Assembly (NCBI GenBank): GCA_030549205.1
Contig: JAUKTV010000001.1
Location: 4,278,001-4,342,000 of the forward strand
Length of the DNA: 64,000 bases
Source: Apiosordaria backusii
Lineage: Eukaryota > Ascomycota > Sordariomycetes > Sordariales > Lasiosphaeriaceae
Reading direction: 5' to 3'
Made by a program: the position numbers and the translations under genes. Positions 22,560 to 35,700 of this stretch are shown here, in pieces. Position 1 is the stretch's first letter; each line of letters opens with the position of its first letter. The notes beneath the pieces are model-generated. The model was not told the origin of the DNA. It worked only from the letters and a program-made list of their open reading frames with translations, and made no database searches.

Positions 22560-25500
22560 TAAGCGGGACAAGGCAACCTTTTGGTGGGGTTGAAAACAAA
22601 AAGTGTAAAATAGTTCAAGGGTTTTTTTTTGAGGGGTCTTCAGCAAGCGGGTTTAGAGTAGCAGGGTGTTCAGACGCTGTTAGAACCTAGATTCTGTTGT
22701 CCTACATTGTGTACTGTTCCGATCTACTGCTTGGGTGCCAGAGGCCGTCTGTTATTGACTTGCACCGGTGCCATATGCTAGCAACTTTGAACTACTCGGA
22801 CGTGTTGATCAACATGTAGATGATACTCCACCAAAGAGAAGGGGCGAGCAGCTCGGAGTTTCTTTGAGAGGCCGCCAACGAGATATTTAATGGTCTTCAC
22901 TAGGAAACAATTACCGATCATTTTGCATTATAAACATTGTTTTTCACTTGCGTTTTTTTCTTGGTTTTTTGAAAACAAAACCGGCTGTTTTGGCTGTTTT
23001 TCTTGTCTCTCTCTTGTTGCTTCGCCATTATCAATCAGTCCATCCACCCATTCTGCGACAGCCAAGGTGGGGAAAATAGGGGTTGTTGAGGCTCGTTTCG
23101 GCGTCGATCACTTGACGGAACAGCCCCTACCCTCCACTTCCTTCGTGTTGGACGGCGGTTGTAGATAGGTGGTTCCTTTTCCCGAACCCTGTGGCGGATG
23201 GCGGATGGCAAAGGAGACGGACGATGGTGACTCGCGGGCGGCGGTTGATGCAGCTATGGCATGAGTCGCAAGGCCGGGAGGGGAGAGTTGGAGGCGGCGG
23301 CTAAACGACTCGGTTTTACGGTAGGTGCTTATGCTGTTGTGACAACTATTTGGTTCTACAGTCTTTTCTTACCAAAGGGAATTTCCTTTTTTTTTTTTTA
23401 ATAAGTGGAGGGGTTGGACAAGGTGAGGTGGCGGTTATAGAGTATTAAGATCACTTCGGACTTCTTGGAGGGTTTTGGATGGAGATACTGCTTGTTGGAC
23501 TGCTAACATGAACGATGATGCCCCTCGGTCGGCTATGATCATCACCGGGAGTTCAGGTTGGTAGAGGTAGAAGCAGGCGGATCCTGAAACGGGCGCATTC
23601 GCTCACGACGCTCAGGCTGGGCTCGGGAGTACTCCGTATGCTCAGGCAAAATGCAACGCTGGTGGTGGTGGTGGTTTCTTTGCCGAGCGGGAGACAAACC
23701 CGTGATGATGGACTCCTGAAAAGAGAGGACAGAAGAAAAAAGATTTGAACCCTTGCCAAGCCGGGCTTGCATCGTTGAACGTGATGGAACGTGCCTCAGT
23801 CTAACGGCGGCCGGGGGTGGCTGCTGCTCGTTGTCACCAAGCAGCAGATCAAAAGGTGACAGCCAACTGTTGCGCTTGGTGATCTGCAAGGAGGTCCTGA
23901 TTAGGCGCTTGGTTTTTCTCTACTTGAAAGATGATTGAAGAGGGATGTGTGATATACCCCTCGGGTTGGCGAGAAGTTGGCCAACAGGCCTGACTGATAT
24001 TCGTTGTATTTGTCGCTGGTGGGCAGATACAGAAGCGGGGGCAACCCTTCTTCGGACCTCCTGACAGTTACAAAGTGGTTGTGAAAAAAGCTCTAGCCTA
24101 GGCTGGGCCAGTTACCAGTGGCCAGGAGGTGGTGCTCCTGAGCTAGGATACAGGTTGTAACTAAGGTTGGCGGAGGGCGAGGTAGGGCTGCGGCGAGAGG
24201 GTGTGCCTTGGGGTCTGTGAAGGTCCCCAACATCGGATCAAGGTTGAATCTCACCAACGGCATCTTCAGCTTTCTCGGTTATATCCGGCACCAAGTTCGA
24301 GATCATGCCGCCGGCGCCGTACATGCAGATATCTTTTCTTCAGCAAACTGCTGCTGGGGAAAAAAGGGAAGGATGGTTAGGTACCTGAGGTTAGCCGGCC
24401 GCCCCCATGTTTCCATGTCTCCATTGTTACAAAAGTCTCAAACATGCAAGCCAGCCATGTGAGGTGGTGCTCCGGGCGGGTGGGCATCGCGCTTGGGGTG
24501 GCCAATCCTTTGTGCTGCCCCTCAATGTCTCGAAGGGTCGACAGACCAGGGGTCCTGGGTGTGGTCAGATAGCACTGTACTGTCTGATGTCTAGAGGAGG
24601 CCATATGAATAGAAGTACCCTTCTAAGAGACCTAGCGGCCGAATGGAGTGGTTTTTGAATAATTGTGAGGGTGAGCGCACTTACCCCTCCCCCTTCCCAT
24701 GCTGCCACAGCGTGGTGGGTGCGGCCAGCCCTTCCCCTTCTGAGAGAGATCCACAGGCACACCCGACCTGAACACTCTCTACAACCGTACCTTGCCTGAC
24801 CTTTGTTCTTTCGTCTCGTCTGCGACCAACTCCAACACAGTGAACACGATCCCAGCATCTTTTTTCCTCTCACCTGGTTCCCCCGTTGAATCGCGCAGCA
24901 TTTACTGCCGGGAGCCTTGCTCGAGAGCCCACCGTCTGGGAAACATCTTGTCGTCACTACCACTCACTAGCCAGTGCACGCACACCCGAAATCTTCGGCA
25001 CGGCGCCAACACAACCTCGCCGACTGACCGCCCATCCGTCAAGGACTGGACCCTCCACCCTCACGAGAGAATTCCAGCCAACGTTCTAGCAAGCGACTGT
25101 GGACATCGCAGGCCTCTCCTGCTTGGCATATGTTTACTTTGGGCTCCTGTCTACTGCCGGACGTCAGCATCTGAACTCTATTACGATTATACCTCGGTGG
25201 CTTTTGCCATCTCGGCTGCCATCGACTTCGAGTACCAGTAATCGGAACTTCGACTTCGGCCTCGCGCTGCGCGGTGTTGCTGCTGCCGGCGTCGGGTCCC
25301 GCGAATCCTCTTCAAGGTTGACGTGTCTCTCATCTCATTGCGAGCATCACGGGTCGTTACCGACTGACATCGGTAAGTCCGCACTGTCTTTTCTTTTGTC
25401 TTGACCGGGTTGCTTGTTCCAGCGCCCAGGCTTGCCCCCTTTTCCTAACCGTTGGCGATCGCTAAAGAAACCCTGCCTTCAGCCAACCCAGCAAGCAGAC

Positions 25501-25603
25501 ATCGACCACTTCTTCGAGTCGCCGAACCCAGCTCTCTCCCGTAGCTTTGCTTTCGACGGCTTAACCAGAAAACGTTCGAGGATCACTTTGTTATTTCATC
25601 GAT
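22560..25603. other. Intergenic region and probable long 5' leader of the Cla4 gene
   Basis: 3 kb without a supported gene. The left part holds the 3' region of GRS1, a GTGG run near 23658 and a T13-type tract near 23387. From about 24700 the sequence becomes pyrimidine-rich and CA-rich and probably forms the long 5' untranslated region of the downstream kinase, including one clear intron at 25373-25422 and several short upstream open frames. Confidence 0.5.
25373..25422 (+). other. Probable intron in the 5' leader of the Cla4 gene
   Basis: Canonical donor GTAAGTCC and a pyrimidine-rich tract ending GTTCCAG frame a 50-base interval upstream of the kinase start. Length and sites match the coding introns in this window. 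Confidence 0.55.
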
Positions 25604-28543
25604 ATGGCGATGCACAACAGGTATGCATGTTCCACGACGCCACCACTCATCTGTCCCCCTTTTCCAATCACAGCGTTGGTGTGCTGTCCAGGCCCCCAGG
25701 CATGGGCCACTGAACCACAAGGGCCGGGGTTGCATGATGGAAGCATGTCGGGATCATCTTGTTGCGCTGCCGTTCCCCAGAAACACCCTATTAGCGGTGG
25801 AGCTTGCGACCTGACCCCGCTGGGCCGGTCCGCTTGCTGGCTCCCTGCTCGCCATGGACTCCATCGCCTGTTGCTTTTAATATTAAAGACCCCGCCAGGG
25901 GATGGGACAAGCAAGCTGATGTTTTCTCCTATATAGTGTTTACACGAATGGGCAGTTCATGAACCCAGGCCCTGCCCCCAAACCTCCCTCAGAGAAGCCT
26001 CGCCTGGGCCTGATGCCGAATGTCAACCTCCCTGGGTCTATGAGTTCTATGAGCTTGAACTCTCCCGTCTCAAGTACGTACAGCGGATCGACCATCGCGC
26101 TCCCCATCTCTCGACAAGGATCCAACACCATGGAGGGCAACGGGGGACTCGCCATCATCAAGCAGGGTCCTGTTGGCCTTCCCAGCAAGAACCCGTTCCA
26201 GCAATGGAAGCAGAGATACCTGATCCTGCGCAAGGACATACTGGATTTCCACAAGAACGAGAACGGCAAGCAACTTTACAAGATTCAACTATCAGATGTT
26301 GTGAGTGTTGGCCGAGTGGAAGACGACAACGGCGACCCTGTCTTTGAGATCAAACGACACTTGACCAACCAGTATGTTGGTCCGCCAGGTGACGACGATG
26401 GAAATGGCATGAGATCACTGCGCGTCTGCGTCAAGAGTGACGATGATTTGTACGAATGGATCGACTGCATTTATGCCCGCTGCCCCGGCGGTGTCAGCAA
26501 CCCTACCAATTTCTCACACGCCGTACATGTCGGCTTCAACCCTCAGACCGGCCAGTTCACCGGGCTTCCAGAAGAATGGACCCGACTACTCAACTCGTCA
26601 GCCATCACCAAGGAGGATGTCGAAAGGAACCCCCAAGCCGTCTTTGAAGTCCTTGACTTTTACTCTGACTTGTCCAAGCGCGCCGAGAACCCCGAGCAGT
26701 ACCCTACTCCCATCCAGCAAACGCCCTCCCCGAATATGATGCAAAATGATCAGTTTGGTTATCCCAGCAGTGGAAGCTCGATCGCACCACCAAGACAGGC
26801 CAAGCCAATTCAGCCACAGCGCAGCCCTGCGTCATACTCAACGACCCCGAACTCCCAAATGCAACGACCGAGCGAGCCGCAACAGCCCCCGATGCAGCAG
26901 TTGCAGAACGTATCGCCAAATTACATCTCTGCCGATCGTATGCGGGAAGAGCAGCGATACAGAGAACTGGATCGACAGAGAGAGCAACAGAGAGAGAGGG
27001 AGGAACAGGCTCGCCGGGAGCTCGATGCTTATAATGCGTCACTTCCTAAGACCAAGGTACCTCTAGCACAGCAAGAAATCGGTGGCGGCTATAGCGCGCC
27101 GTCGGCTGCCGATAGATTCAACCCATCCCGGGCCGCTCCCAAGGCCCCGGGCCAGGGCCAAGCTCTCAAGTCACAAAGACCAGCACCTCCTCCACCAAAC
27201 AACTCTGCTTCCCGTCCTCCGCTGCAACAGCAGACTAGTTCCAGCCAAATCCCAACAGGTCAGCAAAGATTACCACCACGACCTGACCAGGCTCAACCTT
27301 CGCGGTACCAGAATGGTTCGGCAGCGGCCACACGGCAACCACAGCCTCAAGCTCAGGCTTCTCGATTGCCCGCCCCCGTGAAGCCCCTGAATGTTGCCAA
27401 GCCAAACAATGACGCTGTTAAGGCTGCCGAGGCTGCTCTGACAGCTAAGCCTCCCCCGACAGAACGCAAGCAAGATGTCCGCATGTCGACCATGTCCGAG
27501 AACGAGGTGATGGCCAAGTTGAGAGAAGTTGTTTCGAACCACGACCCCAACCAGCTGTATGCGAAGCAAAAGAAGATTGGCCAGGGTGCTTCTGGATCCG
27601 TCTATGTGGCCAAGATTATTTCTCACCGACCAGGTGCCCCACAAGTTTCGCAGCTCAAGGCTCGTGGCGGTAGCGACCGCGTTGCCATTAAGCAGATGGA
27701 TCTTGCTCACCAGCCCCGCAAGGAGTTGATTGTGAACGAGATTTTGGTCATGAAGGAGAACAAGCACGCCAATATCGTCAACTATCTGGATGCTTTCCTT
27801 ATGGATAATGACAAGGAGCTTTGGGTAGTGATGGAGTATATGGAGGGTGGTGCGTTGACGGACGTTATTGAGAATAACCCTGTTATTACGGAAGAGCAGA
27901 TTTCTACTATTTGCCTGGAGGTATGTGAAGTCAAAAAAGTGAGAGCTGGGGAGATGAGTGCTGACATTGGGGACAGACATGCCAAGGCTTGGATCATTTG
28001 CATGCTCAAAATATTATTCACCGTGACATCAAGAGTGACAATGTCCTTTTGGACGCTCGGGGTAATGTCAAGATTAGTATGTTTTTGCCTTTTTTCCTCT
28101 CATCTGATACAGCCACTAACATAGGTTTAATAGCCGATTTCGGCTTCTGCGCCAAACTCACGGAAACCAAGTCGAAGCGCGCGACCATGGTCGGAACGCC
28201 ATACTGGATGGCGCCCGAGGTCGTCAAGCAAAAGGAGTACGGCCCCAAGGTGGACATTTGGTCGCTGGGCATCATGGCGATTGAAATGATTGAGTCGGAA
28301 CCCCCTTACTTGAACGAGGAGCCGCTCAAGGCGCTGTACCTGATTGCCACGAACGGGACGCCGAGGCTGAAGAAGCCCGAGAAGCTGAGTAAGGAGCTCA
28401 AGGCTTTCTTGTCGGTTTGCCTGTGCGTGGACGTCAAGAGCAGAGCTTCGGCGCAGGAGTTGCTGAATCATGACTTTTTGAAGCATGGGTGCCCGCTGGC
28501 GAGTTTGTCGGAGTTGTTGGCTTTTAAGAGGGTTGCTAAATAA
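25604..28543 (+). CDS. CLA4: p21-activated kinase Cla4 (PH-CRIB-kinase)
   Basis: Exons 25604-25620, 25937-27920, 27977-28076 and 28134-28543 encode 836 residues. The first coding exon is only 17 bases and joins across a 316-base intron to read MAMHNSVYTNGQFMNPGPAP. A PH domain lies at about 75-185 (KNPFQQWKQRYLILRKDIL). The Cdc42/Rac-binding CRIB motif follows at about 188-215 (VSNPTNFSHAVHVGFN). Then come a long Pro/Gln/Ser-rich linker with a charged coiled stretch (MREEQRYRELDRQREQQ) and the kinase domain at about 543-820. Kinase residues seen: GQGASGSV loop, VAIKQM lysine near 588, HRDIKSDN (Asp 684), DFG 702-704, VGTPYWMAPEV. PH plus CRIB identifies the Cla4 class rather than Ste20. It should act at the cell cortex downstream of Cdc42/Rac in polarity, septation and hyphal growth. 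Confidence 0.95.
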
Positions 28544-30974
28544 GCTATCGAAGATGCATGGAGGGTGGTGAGAATAAAGGATTGTGAAGGGATGGGGAAA
28601 GGGGTATAATTGGATTTTGACGTGGATTATATGCCGATGAAAACAGCGAATAAGCCTTGTTGGATGTCTTGTGTTGTATTGAGTCTTGAGTGACGGATGG
28701 AAAGGAAGGAGATGGGTTTGTAATACACGGGAATGGAAAGGGCCTTTTTGGGGGGTGACGGGAGATATAGAAAGGTCTTTTTGGTTGGGCGTGGAGGAGA
28801 TAAAAAGGAAGTGAAATGGGGACTACTTGGCCCCTTTATTATAGAAGAACGAGGGGGAGGGGGAAGAAGCTATGTGGTGTAGGAGGATAGCTTAAGATAT
28901 ATGTTGTTGTTGTTCTGTGATTTGACTAGTTGGGGGTGGTGTTTATATGGTAGGTAGTTTTGGTTGATTTGGGTGTGTGGGTTGCCTGGGGGTGAAATCG
29001 ATCAAGCTACCGTTCTTTTTTTTTTTTACAACTTTCTTCTTCATACCTCATCTTTTTATTTATTGATATTATTTACTTTACACACACATTCACACTTTAC
29101 ATAAGTACGTTATTGGTGCATTTTGGATTTGTCGGTCTGTTTGGCTGGCTGGGTTTGGGGGGGGGGTTTGTCTTGCAAGGGCTTTTTTTTCTCTTTTGCT
29201 TAGATGTGTTCTACTCTGGGTCTGAGGTTCAACGTAGACAATATTTTCTGATCACTGTTTACGCTGTCGCCTCTCGACATGAGGGGTTGAATAGGTACAG
29301 TACATCATGTAGTTTTCGTTTTGGCTGAGTTCGTTGTGTTTGTTAGTTGCCAGTTGACCTCTTGATCTCCTTGGTTAATGGTTCATATACCTAGCCTGAT
29401 ATACGATGTGAAAATTGTGGGGAAATCGTCTACAGTGAAACAAATGCGGTCTTGTTTGCATGTTTTGGCGGTGTGTGTGTGTCTTGGTCTTCTTGGTGAT
29501 TTTAGGTGGCAACTAAGATACCTATTTCTCACCTGGATGGGCTTTTGTTTGTGTTTGTCTCTGTGTACCTACCTACCTACTAGGTAAGGTGGGTAGGTAC
29601 CCAAGGTGACGGAGGTTTCCGAGCCCTGGATTGGATTCACAAAGGCATAGCGGGAGAAGTTTTGAAGCCAAGGGGGCGGGCGATCTGGGGATGTGTTGAG
29701 GTGAGCGGGGGAAGATGTGGGGATAGATAGGGAGGTAGATAAAGGTGCCATTGTTAATCTAGGTGAGTTGAGTTGCCTCGTGGCGATCTGGGGGTGGGTT
29801 CTTTGTTGATGTGGGGGGGAGAAACATGGCGTTTTATGTTAATAGGAGGGGATTGTGTCGGGGTGGCCGAGGGTTAGATGTGTTTAATGACGAGTGTTGG
29901 AAAATATTTCCGTGTGTCAAGTGCCTTGTTCAGCTTTTGAGGTCATTGATGGCGATTATAAAAGAGAGGCAAGATTCTGGGGGATGCTTGGATGGGCTTT
30001 GTTTTTTTCTTTTTTTTTTTCACATTGTTGTTGCCAGTGGGAGATGATTGATGTAGCGATCTTGTGTTAGTGATCAGCTTGAGGTAAATAGGAAGTTGTA
30101 TATCGGTAATAGGGAATATAAAAGGGTATCCATTTCTATGGAACCAAGTCTTGAAGAAGTTGTGGTGTTGTGCACTACGGTGAGGGGCCAGGGGCGGGAC
30201 ATATCTTCCGCTCACAAGACGGAGCTTGCCGTAGATATCTCTGTTTGTCTCTCTGCAAGATGAGATTCGAAGTTCGGGAACTTGAACAAAGAAAAGTTGG
30301 TCCCTCCTGAAGATTGGCGAGGATGAGGTGATTTTGCAATCGGGTTTCTTGTGCCTTGGGCAGAAATTGATCTGCAAAGAAGTCTTGGTTTTCCCGAATT
30401 TGTCTTGAGATGCAGAAAAGGTGAAAGAGGTAATTGGGGCGGGGCGGGGGGGGGGGTTGAACATAGGGGATCAGGGCAAGCAGACGCGAATACAAAAATC
30501 TGGGCGATGTTTCAGATCCTTCGATAGAATCCCTTCTTATGGCTGATTGGCGGGATTTACAGCCAAGGGTGAAAGATTGAATGGTCTGGTTGGGGCGCAT
30601 AAATTTATGGGGATCTGATGGTTTTAACAGAGATCTTAAAGCTGGCCTTGATGAATGGAACGCCGGGTTGGAAGGTTCGAGAATGCGGGAGGGGATGGAT
30701 GTTGACGGGGAAAGCCAAGAAGGGGATGATTGACCTGTCAGCAGTGTGACGAAAATGGAGGATGCTGCAAAAGAAGTAGAACAAGCGCGTGGTTGGTGCG
30801 TTTCTGGGTGAGACCTTTTGAGAATTCATTCCTCTGGCAGAATTCGGGGAACGGGAATAGGGGTCGAGCAAGCCGAGTCAGGGGTGGTTGTGGCGGCGGT
30901 GATCTGAGAGGGGAAAACAGTTAGAGAGGAATACTGATAAGGGCTCAAAAACAGCCTCCAAAGTCATTGATAAG

Positions 30975-31053
30975 GCAGACATAGCCGAGTGGTCTAAGGC
31001 GATAGACCCGAGTTATATATAAATTTATCACCAATATGAACCCCACTGTCTGT
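30975..31053 (+). pseudogene. Degenerate tRNA-Ser(CGA)-like gene
   Basis: The first ~38 bases look like an intact tRNA-Ser/Leu 5' half: acceptor GCAGACA, A-box-like TAGCCGAGTGG, D-stem GCC...GGC, then ATAGACCCGAG with CGA at the anticodon position. The last ~16 bases (GAACCCCACTGTCTGT) match the 3' side of a T-arm plus the complementary acceptor strand; seven acceptor pairs form, one of them G-U. Between them the anticodon 3' arm, variable arm and 5' T-stem are replaced by AT-rich DNA, and position 33 is C not T. No B box remains, so a functional gene is unlikely. Confidence 0.55.
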
Positions 31054-32209
31054 AAACAGGGCAATTTTGGCCATGAGTTGTAAGGTTCTTTTTTATGCAT
31101 CTATGTGACCCGTTATTGCATTTTATCCATGACACGGACCATATCGCCGACAGGCCACGCCGCGGAGGGGCATGGTGTCTTTATGCTTCCTTTGCGGACG
31201 TAAGAGCAAGCAGGAAAAGTTGGACTATGCAAGGCAGACGTGACAGTTATTATTCGTAGACCCGATCGCCGTCCAGATGCAAGCTGCAGGGCGGGAGGGC
31301 AAAAAAAGACCTGCATCCCGCCCAAAATAGGTTGAGCTGAACCAGGGACGCCACGTCTTCGAGAAGCACAGCGTTTTTTCTGTGGATGAGATGATGATCT
31401 GATGGATGGACATGGTGTTTTTATGGTCACCTTTTGGGGGCTTGCATCCGTGGCTGAAAACCTGCCAGAACTGCCAGACCAGACAGAACGAGTGATAGGC
31501 ATTCCATCGGTCTACTGCGGTATGTCCATGTCAGATTCAGGGGTTGATGTTTGGTGGCTGGCACAGACCAAGAGTTGGAAGCTGGGTAAAAGCTGGCAAC
31601 TGCATCTAAAGAGAAAAAGAAGGGAGGAAGGAGGAGCCGAGAGTCACAGTAGTTAAGAGTAATGTATGTAGATGCAGGGTGGTTTGCCCACCGACACTGA
31701 CACTGACAGCCCTGTGACAGCGTGACAGCTTCAAGTCGGCTCCGGGGGGGGTTCACAACGGTAACAAAGTGGACACGCTGGGTGGGCCTGCACAAAAAAC
31801 CTGACCTGACGTCCGCCCAGTGAGAGAAAGCACCAGCTTTTGCAGCTAACCCCTAGTGTTTCATCTTTCCTCTTCCACGTCCCGGTCATCTCAACCCCCC
31901 GAACATCACTTTTCTGGGCTGCCACCCCCCACCGGCACTCCAACCACTACTACTCTCAACCTCACCTCCTCCCGCCGCCGTCGCTACGACGACTACGACT
32001 ACGACGACGTCGAGACTGCCACCTAATGACGCCTGTATATTGTTACTAGGTCTTTTTAACACATTTACTCCATAATCCCCAACTCCCGCTCGCTCGTTTG
32101 GTTCTCGGGAGCACCTAGCAAAGGGGTAGTCGGACCACAAAGGAGCACCGTCCCACCCTATCCCCAGGAAAGCCAAGCCGAAACGCGAACGGGAGCAACC
32201 CTCACAGCA

Positions 32210-32241
32210 GCATTTCTGCATTTCTGCATTTCTGCATTTCC
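32210..32241 (+). repeat. ATTTCTGC octamer tandem repeat
   Basis: About four copies of an 8-base unit in the presumed 5' leader or promoter of the PUF-domain gene. Confidence 0.8.
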
Positions 32242-32733
32242 ATCCAAAAAGAGGTCAATCGGGTCTTGCTTCAATTCCACGTCTTGTACCACGAACGACT
32301 CACCCTCTCCTTGAACCCCCCGACCTGTCAGTGCCGACTCGACCACGACACCTCGACCTCGACCTTGACTCTCTTCTTTCTCTCCTCGATAGACAAAAAG
32401 GGCCCCGGCCAATCTTCGTCACATCGACCTTGTAATTGAATTGCAGCTGGCCAGCTTGCGACTTCGTGTTTTACTCGACTTTGCACCTTCAGCGACGCTC
32501 CTTCGGCCCGGCCTTTGCCGGTAGTTCTCAATCCTCGCTTAATTGGATCCTCGCAGTCGGCCTTCCGCCGTGCATTATTTTTTCCCCCAAAGAGATCGCC
32601 TCTCCGCACCGACCGCGCTCTCACGTCGTCGCACCGCTCTGGCAGTTTCGGGCCCGACGTGTGACGCCATTGCCTTCAGGCCGGAAAAAAAATACATTAC
32701 AGCTGACGAGGGTCGGAATAACGATAATCGATA

Positions 32734-35700
32734 ATGTCGACTTCAAGACCAGGCGAGCATCTGACCATTGGCTACCCGCCACAGACCGTGTCAGCCCAGA
32801 ACCGCTCCAACTCCCCAACAAGCACCTCTCCAAACGACCCCCAGTCCGCCGGCAGCACCCTGCGATCTCCGTATGGTCTATCACCAGGTCTAACGCCCAC
32901 CTCCAAGATGTCGGGGGCCTCGCGCTCTGGTGCCGGCTCTCCGAGCCATGAAATGGCGGCATCTGGTCGTTTGTTCTCCAAGCGGTAAGCTCCAAGACAC
33001 TCCACTTCTCATCCCCATCCGGGTGAAAACATGTGCTGATTTTTCAACAACAGGGCCCGAGAAATCCAAGCTCAAGAAGGTATCCCGGGAATCCCGGTGA
33101 ATCCTTGGGGCGGACCTCCGACTAGCGGCAACTCGACTCCTCTTCGTGAAAATATCCCCGAGTCGCCGACCGATGGCTTCCCCGATTTCGCACAGCTACC
33201 CACACCACAAGAGCTTCCCCAGACACGCCGTGCTCGTGCGGGCACAGTTCCTTCTCGCTTCTCCCCGGGTGGAGCCGGCAATGGATTGCTCGCTATCCCA
33301 TCTTTGGCTTCCAAGACGTCTCGCCCGAGCCCCTCCCAGACGCCGTTCAAGTCTCCATCGCCGGGCATTGAGTCATCCAGCAACGATGTTTCCAGTGCTT
33401 CAACGCTCCTCTCGAGACTGCGGGCCGGCTCTATGCCGCAAAGGAGCCCATTTGCTCACGTGCCTGGCACCAGCTCTCCCTTCGGCCCTTCCATCTTCAG
33501 CAGCTGGAATCCTACCGGAACAGGGCGCGACAGAGGCAACACCCTGGCGAGCATTGCCAGCCTTCCTTCCAACGGGCCTAGTTCTCCAGCCCAATCTCAC
33601 TTTTCCCGAGAGGGAAACGCCGAGAACGACGTTCATATGAGAACACTGGATTACCTTGGCCTGGCGGAAACACCTCAACCAGCACGAGCTCAGATTGCTA
33701 CTCCGACCTATGTTCCCAACTATGCCGACTTTTCCAAGGCCGCCAATCGTTTCCGATCTTACTCGGTGAACAACAAGGACAGGTATGCAGACGAGGATGA
33801 GGATGATTATGATGATCCGGTTATGATGATGGAGAGCCAGTATCTGCAGATTCAAGACCAGCTCGCTGCGACCAATGCCGCTATTCAACAACATAATCTG
33901 GCCGTTCAGGCCTTTGCGAGCCAAGCCGCCCGTCCTCGTGCAAGGACCGCTGGTGTGTTGGATACTCCGGCCTCCCGCATTCTTCGCAATTACTACCCCA
34001 CTCCCTCCAGGCTCGATGAATCTATCACGGCCTCTGATATCCGAATTGCAGGGGACAAGGAGTACGAGGATCTTCCGCAAGCCGTTGCTGGATTGTCACT
34101 GGGCAGGTCCAACAGCCGTAACAATGGTCTTTTGAGCGCTGAAGAACAGGGTCTGGAAGGCCCAACTAGTGCTTTGTGGCTCGGCAGCATCCCTACATCC
34201 ACCACCACATCAACCCTGACCGAAATGTTCAAGTCGTACGGACCTATATTGTCAGCTAGGGTCTTGACTCACAAGAACTGCGGCTTTGTGAACTTTGAAC
34301 GGGTCGATAGTGCGATTTCAGCCAAGAACACCATGAACGGAAAGGAGATCTTCCCTGGAGCCGGGCCTATTCGCATTAACTTTGCGAAGCCCCCTTCAGC
34401 TTCCAACACACCGGGACACGACGGAGCCATGCCCTCGCCCAGCCCTGATCCCTTTGCAAAGGGTCAAGATAACGCCCAAGGTATGGGCACTGGTGCCCCC
34501 GGTGACTCCTCCCCAACTGCTCTTGTGGGTAGTTCTACGCCAACTGTGCCACCTCTTGCTGAGATGACTGGAGATATCCTGAATATCGTTGGCCAGTTTG
34601 GAGCTACTGAAGAGGACAAGTACAACATCTCGGCCAGTCTCCAGCGGGCAATCCAGTACACCGATTTCGTTGATGAAATTCCCCCAATCAAAGAACCTGC
34701 GCATACCAGAGTTCACGATGCGCCCAAGCTTCGGGATATCCGCAAAAGGATTGACAACCAGGCCTTGTCCCAGGCCGAGATCGAGAGCATTGCTGTCGAC
34801 ATGCTCCCCGAGATTGCTGAGCTTTCTTCAGATTATCTTGGCAACACGGTTGTCCAAAAGCTGTTTGAACACTGCTCTGATGATGTTCGCGACCAAATGC
34901 TGGCTGAGATTGCGCCGCACATGGCAGAGATTGGTGTCCACAAGAATGGAACTTGGGCTGCGCAAAAGATCATCGAAGTTTGCAAGACACCCAACCAGAT
35001 GAGTCTCATTGTGCAGCACTTGCGCCCTTACACGATCCCTTTGTTTTTGGACCAGTATGGAAACTACGTCCTCCAGGGCTGCCTGAAGTTTGGAAGCCCT
35101 TACAACGACTTCATCTTTGAGACCATGTTGAGCAGAATGTGGGAGGCGGCGCAGGGACGATACGGAGCTCGCGCCATGCGGGCTTGTCTGGAGAGCCATC
35201 ATGCCACCAAGGACCAGCAGAGGCTGCTTGCAGCTGCCATTGCTCTACACAGTGTCCAGCTGGCCACCAATGCCAACGGTGCGCTTCTGTTGACATGGTT
35301 CCTTGACACCTGCACGTTCCCACAAAGACGCACGGTTCTCTCGCCTCAGCTCGTACCCTACTTGGTCAACTTGTGCACTCACAAGGTGGCTTACTTGACG
35401 GTACTGAAGGTTATCAACCAGAAGGCGGAGGGAGATGCCAGAGACACCATCCTCAAGGCGCTTTTCTTCACCCCGAACGATCAAGTTTTGGAGGCGATCC
35501 TGAGCGACCACGCCTGTGGAGCCACATTGATTTTCAAGGTCCTCACCACGCCATTCTTTGATGAGACCATCCGGAGCCAGGTTGTTGAGACAGTCAAGAA
35601 TGTCTTGATCCGCATCAAGGCTCAGCCAGGACAGGGGTACAAGCGGTTGATGGATGAGGTTGGCTTGTCCACCCGGAGCGGCGGAGGTGGTGGAAACAGC

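Larger units (their letters stand above)
28544..32733. other. Long intergenic region with a broken tRNA gene
   Basis: 4.2 kb with no supported protein gene. Contents: the 3' region of the Cla4 gene; G-rich and T-rich tracts (for example near 29020, 29159, 30008 and 30440); ACCT/AGGT runs near 29566-29600; a degenerate tRNA-Ser at about 30975-31053; and from about 31800 a CT-rich stretch that looks like promoter and 5' leader of the PUF gene, with an octamer repeat at 32210-32241. Confidence 0.5.

Noticed and set aside
24792..25241. 149-codon plus-strand frame upstream of Cla4
   Set aside because: Lies in the probable 5' leader, no motif, residue composition follows CA/CT-rich DNA. More likely an upstream open frame than a gene.
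27270..27980. 236-codon frame antisense to Cla4
   Set aside because: Shadow frame opposite the kinase domain and linker; no motifs.
30975..31053. A functional intron-containing tRNA
   Set aside because: No B box and no 5' T-stem can be found under any intron placement tried.
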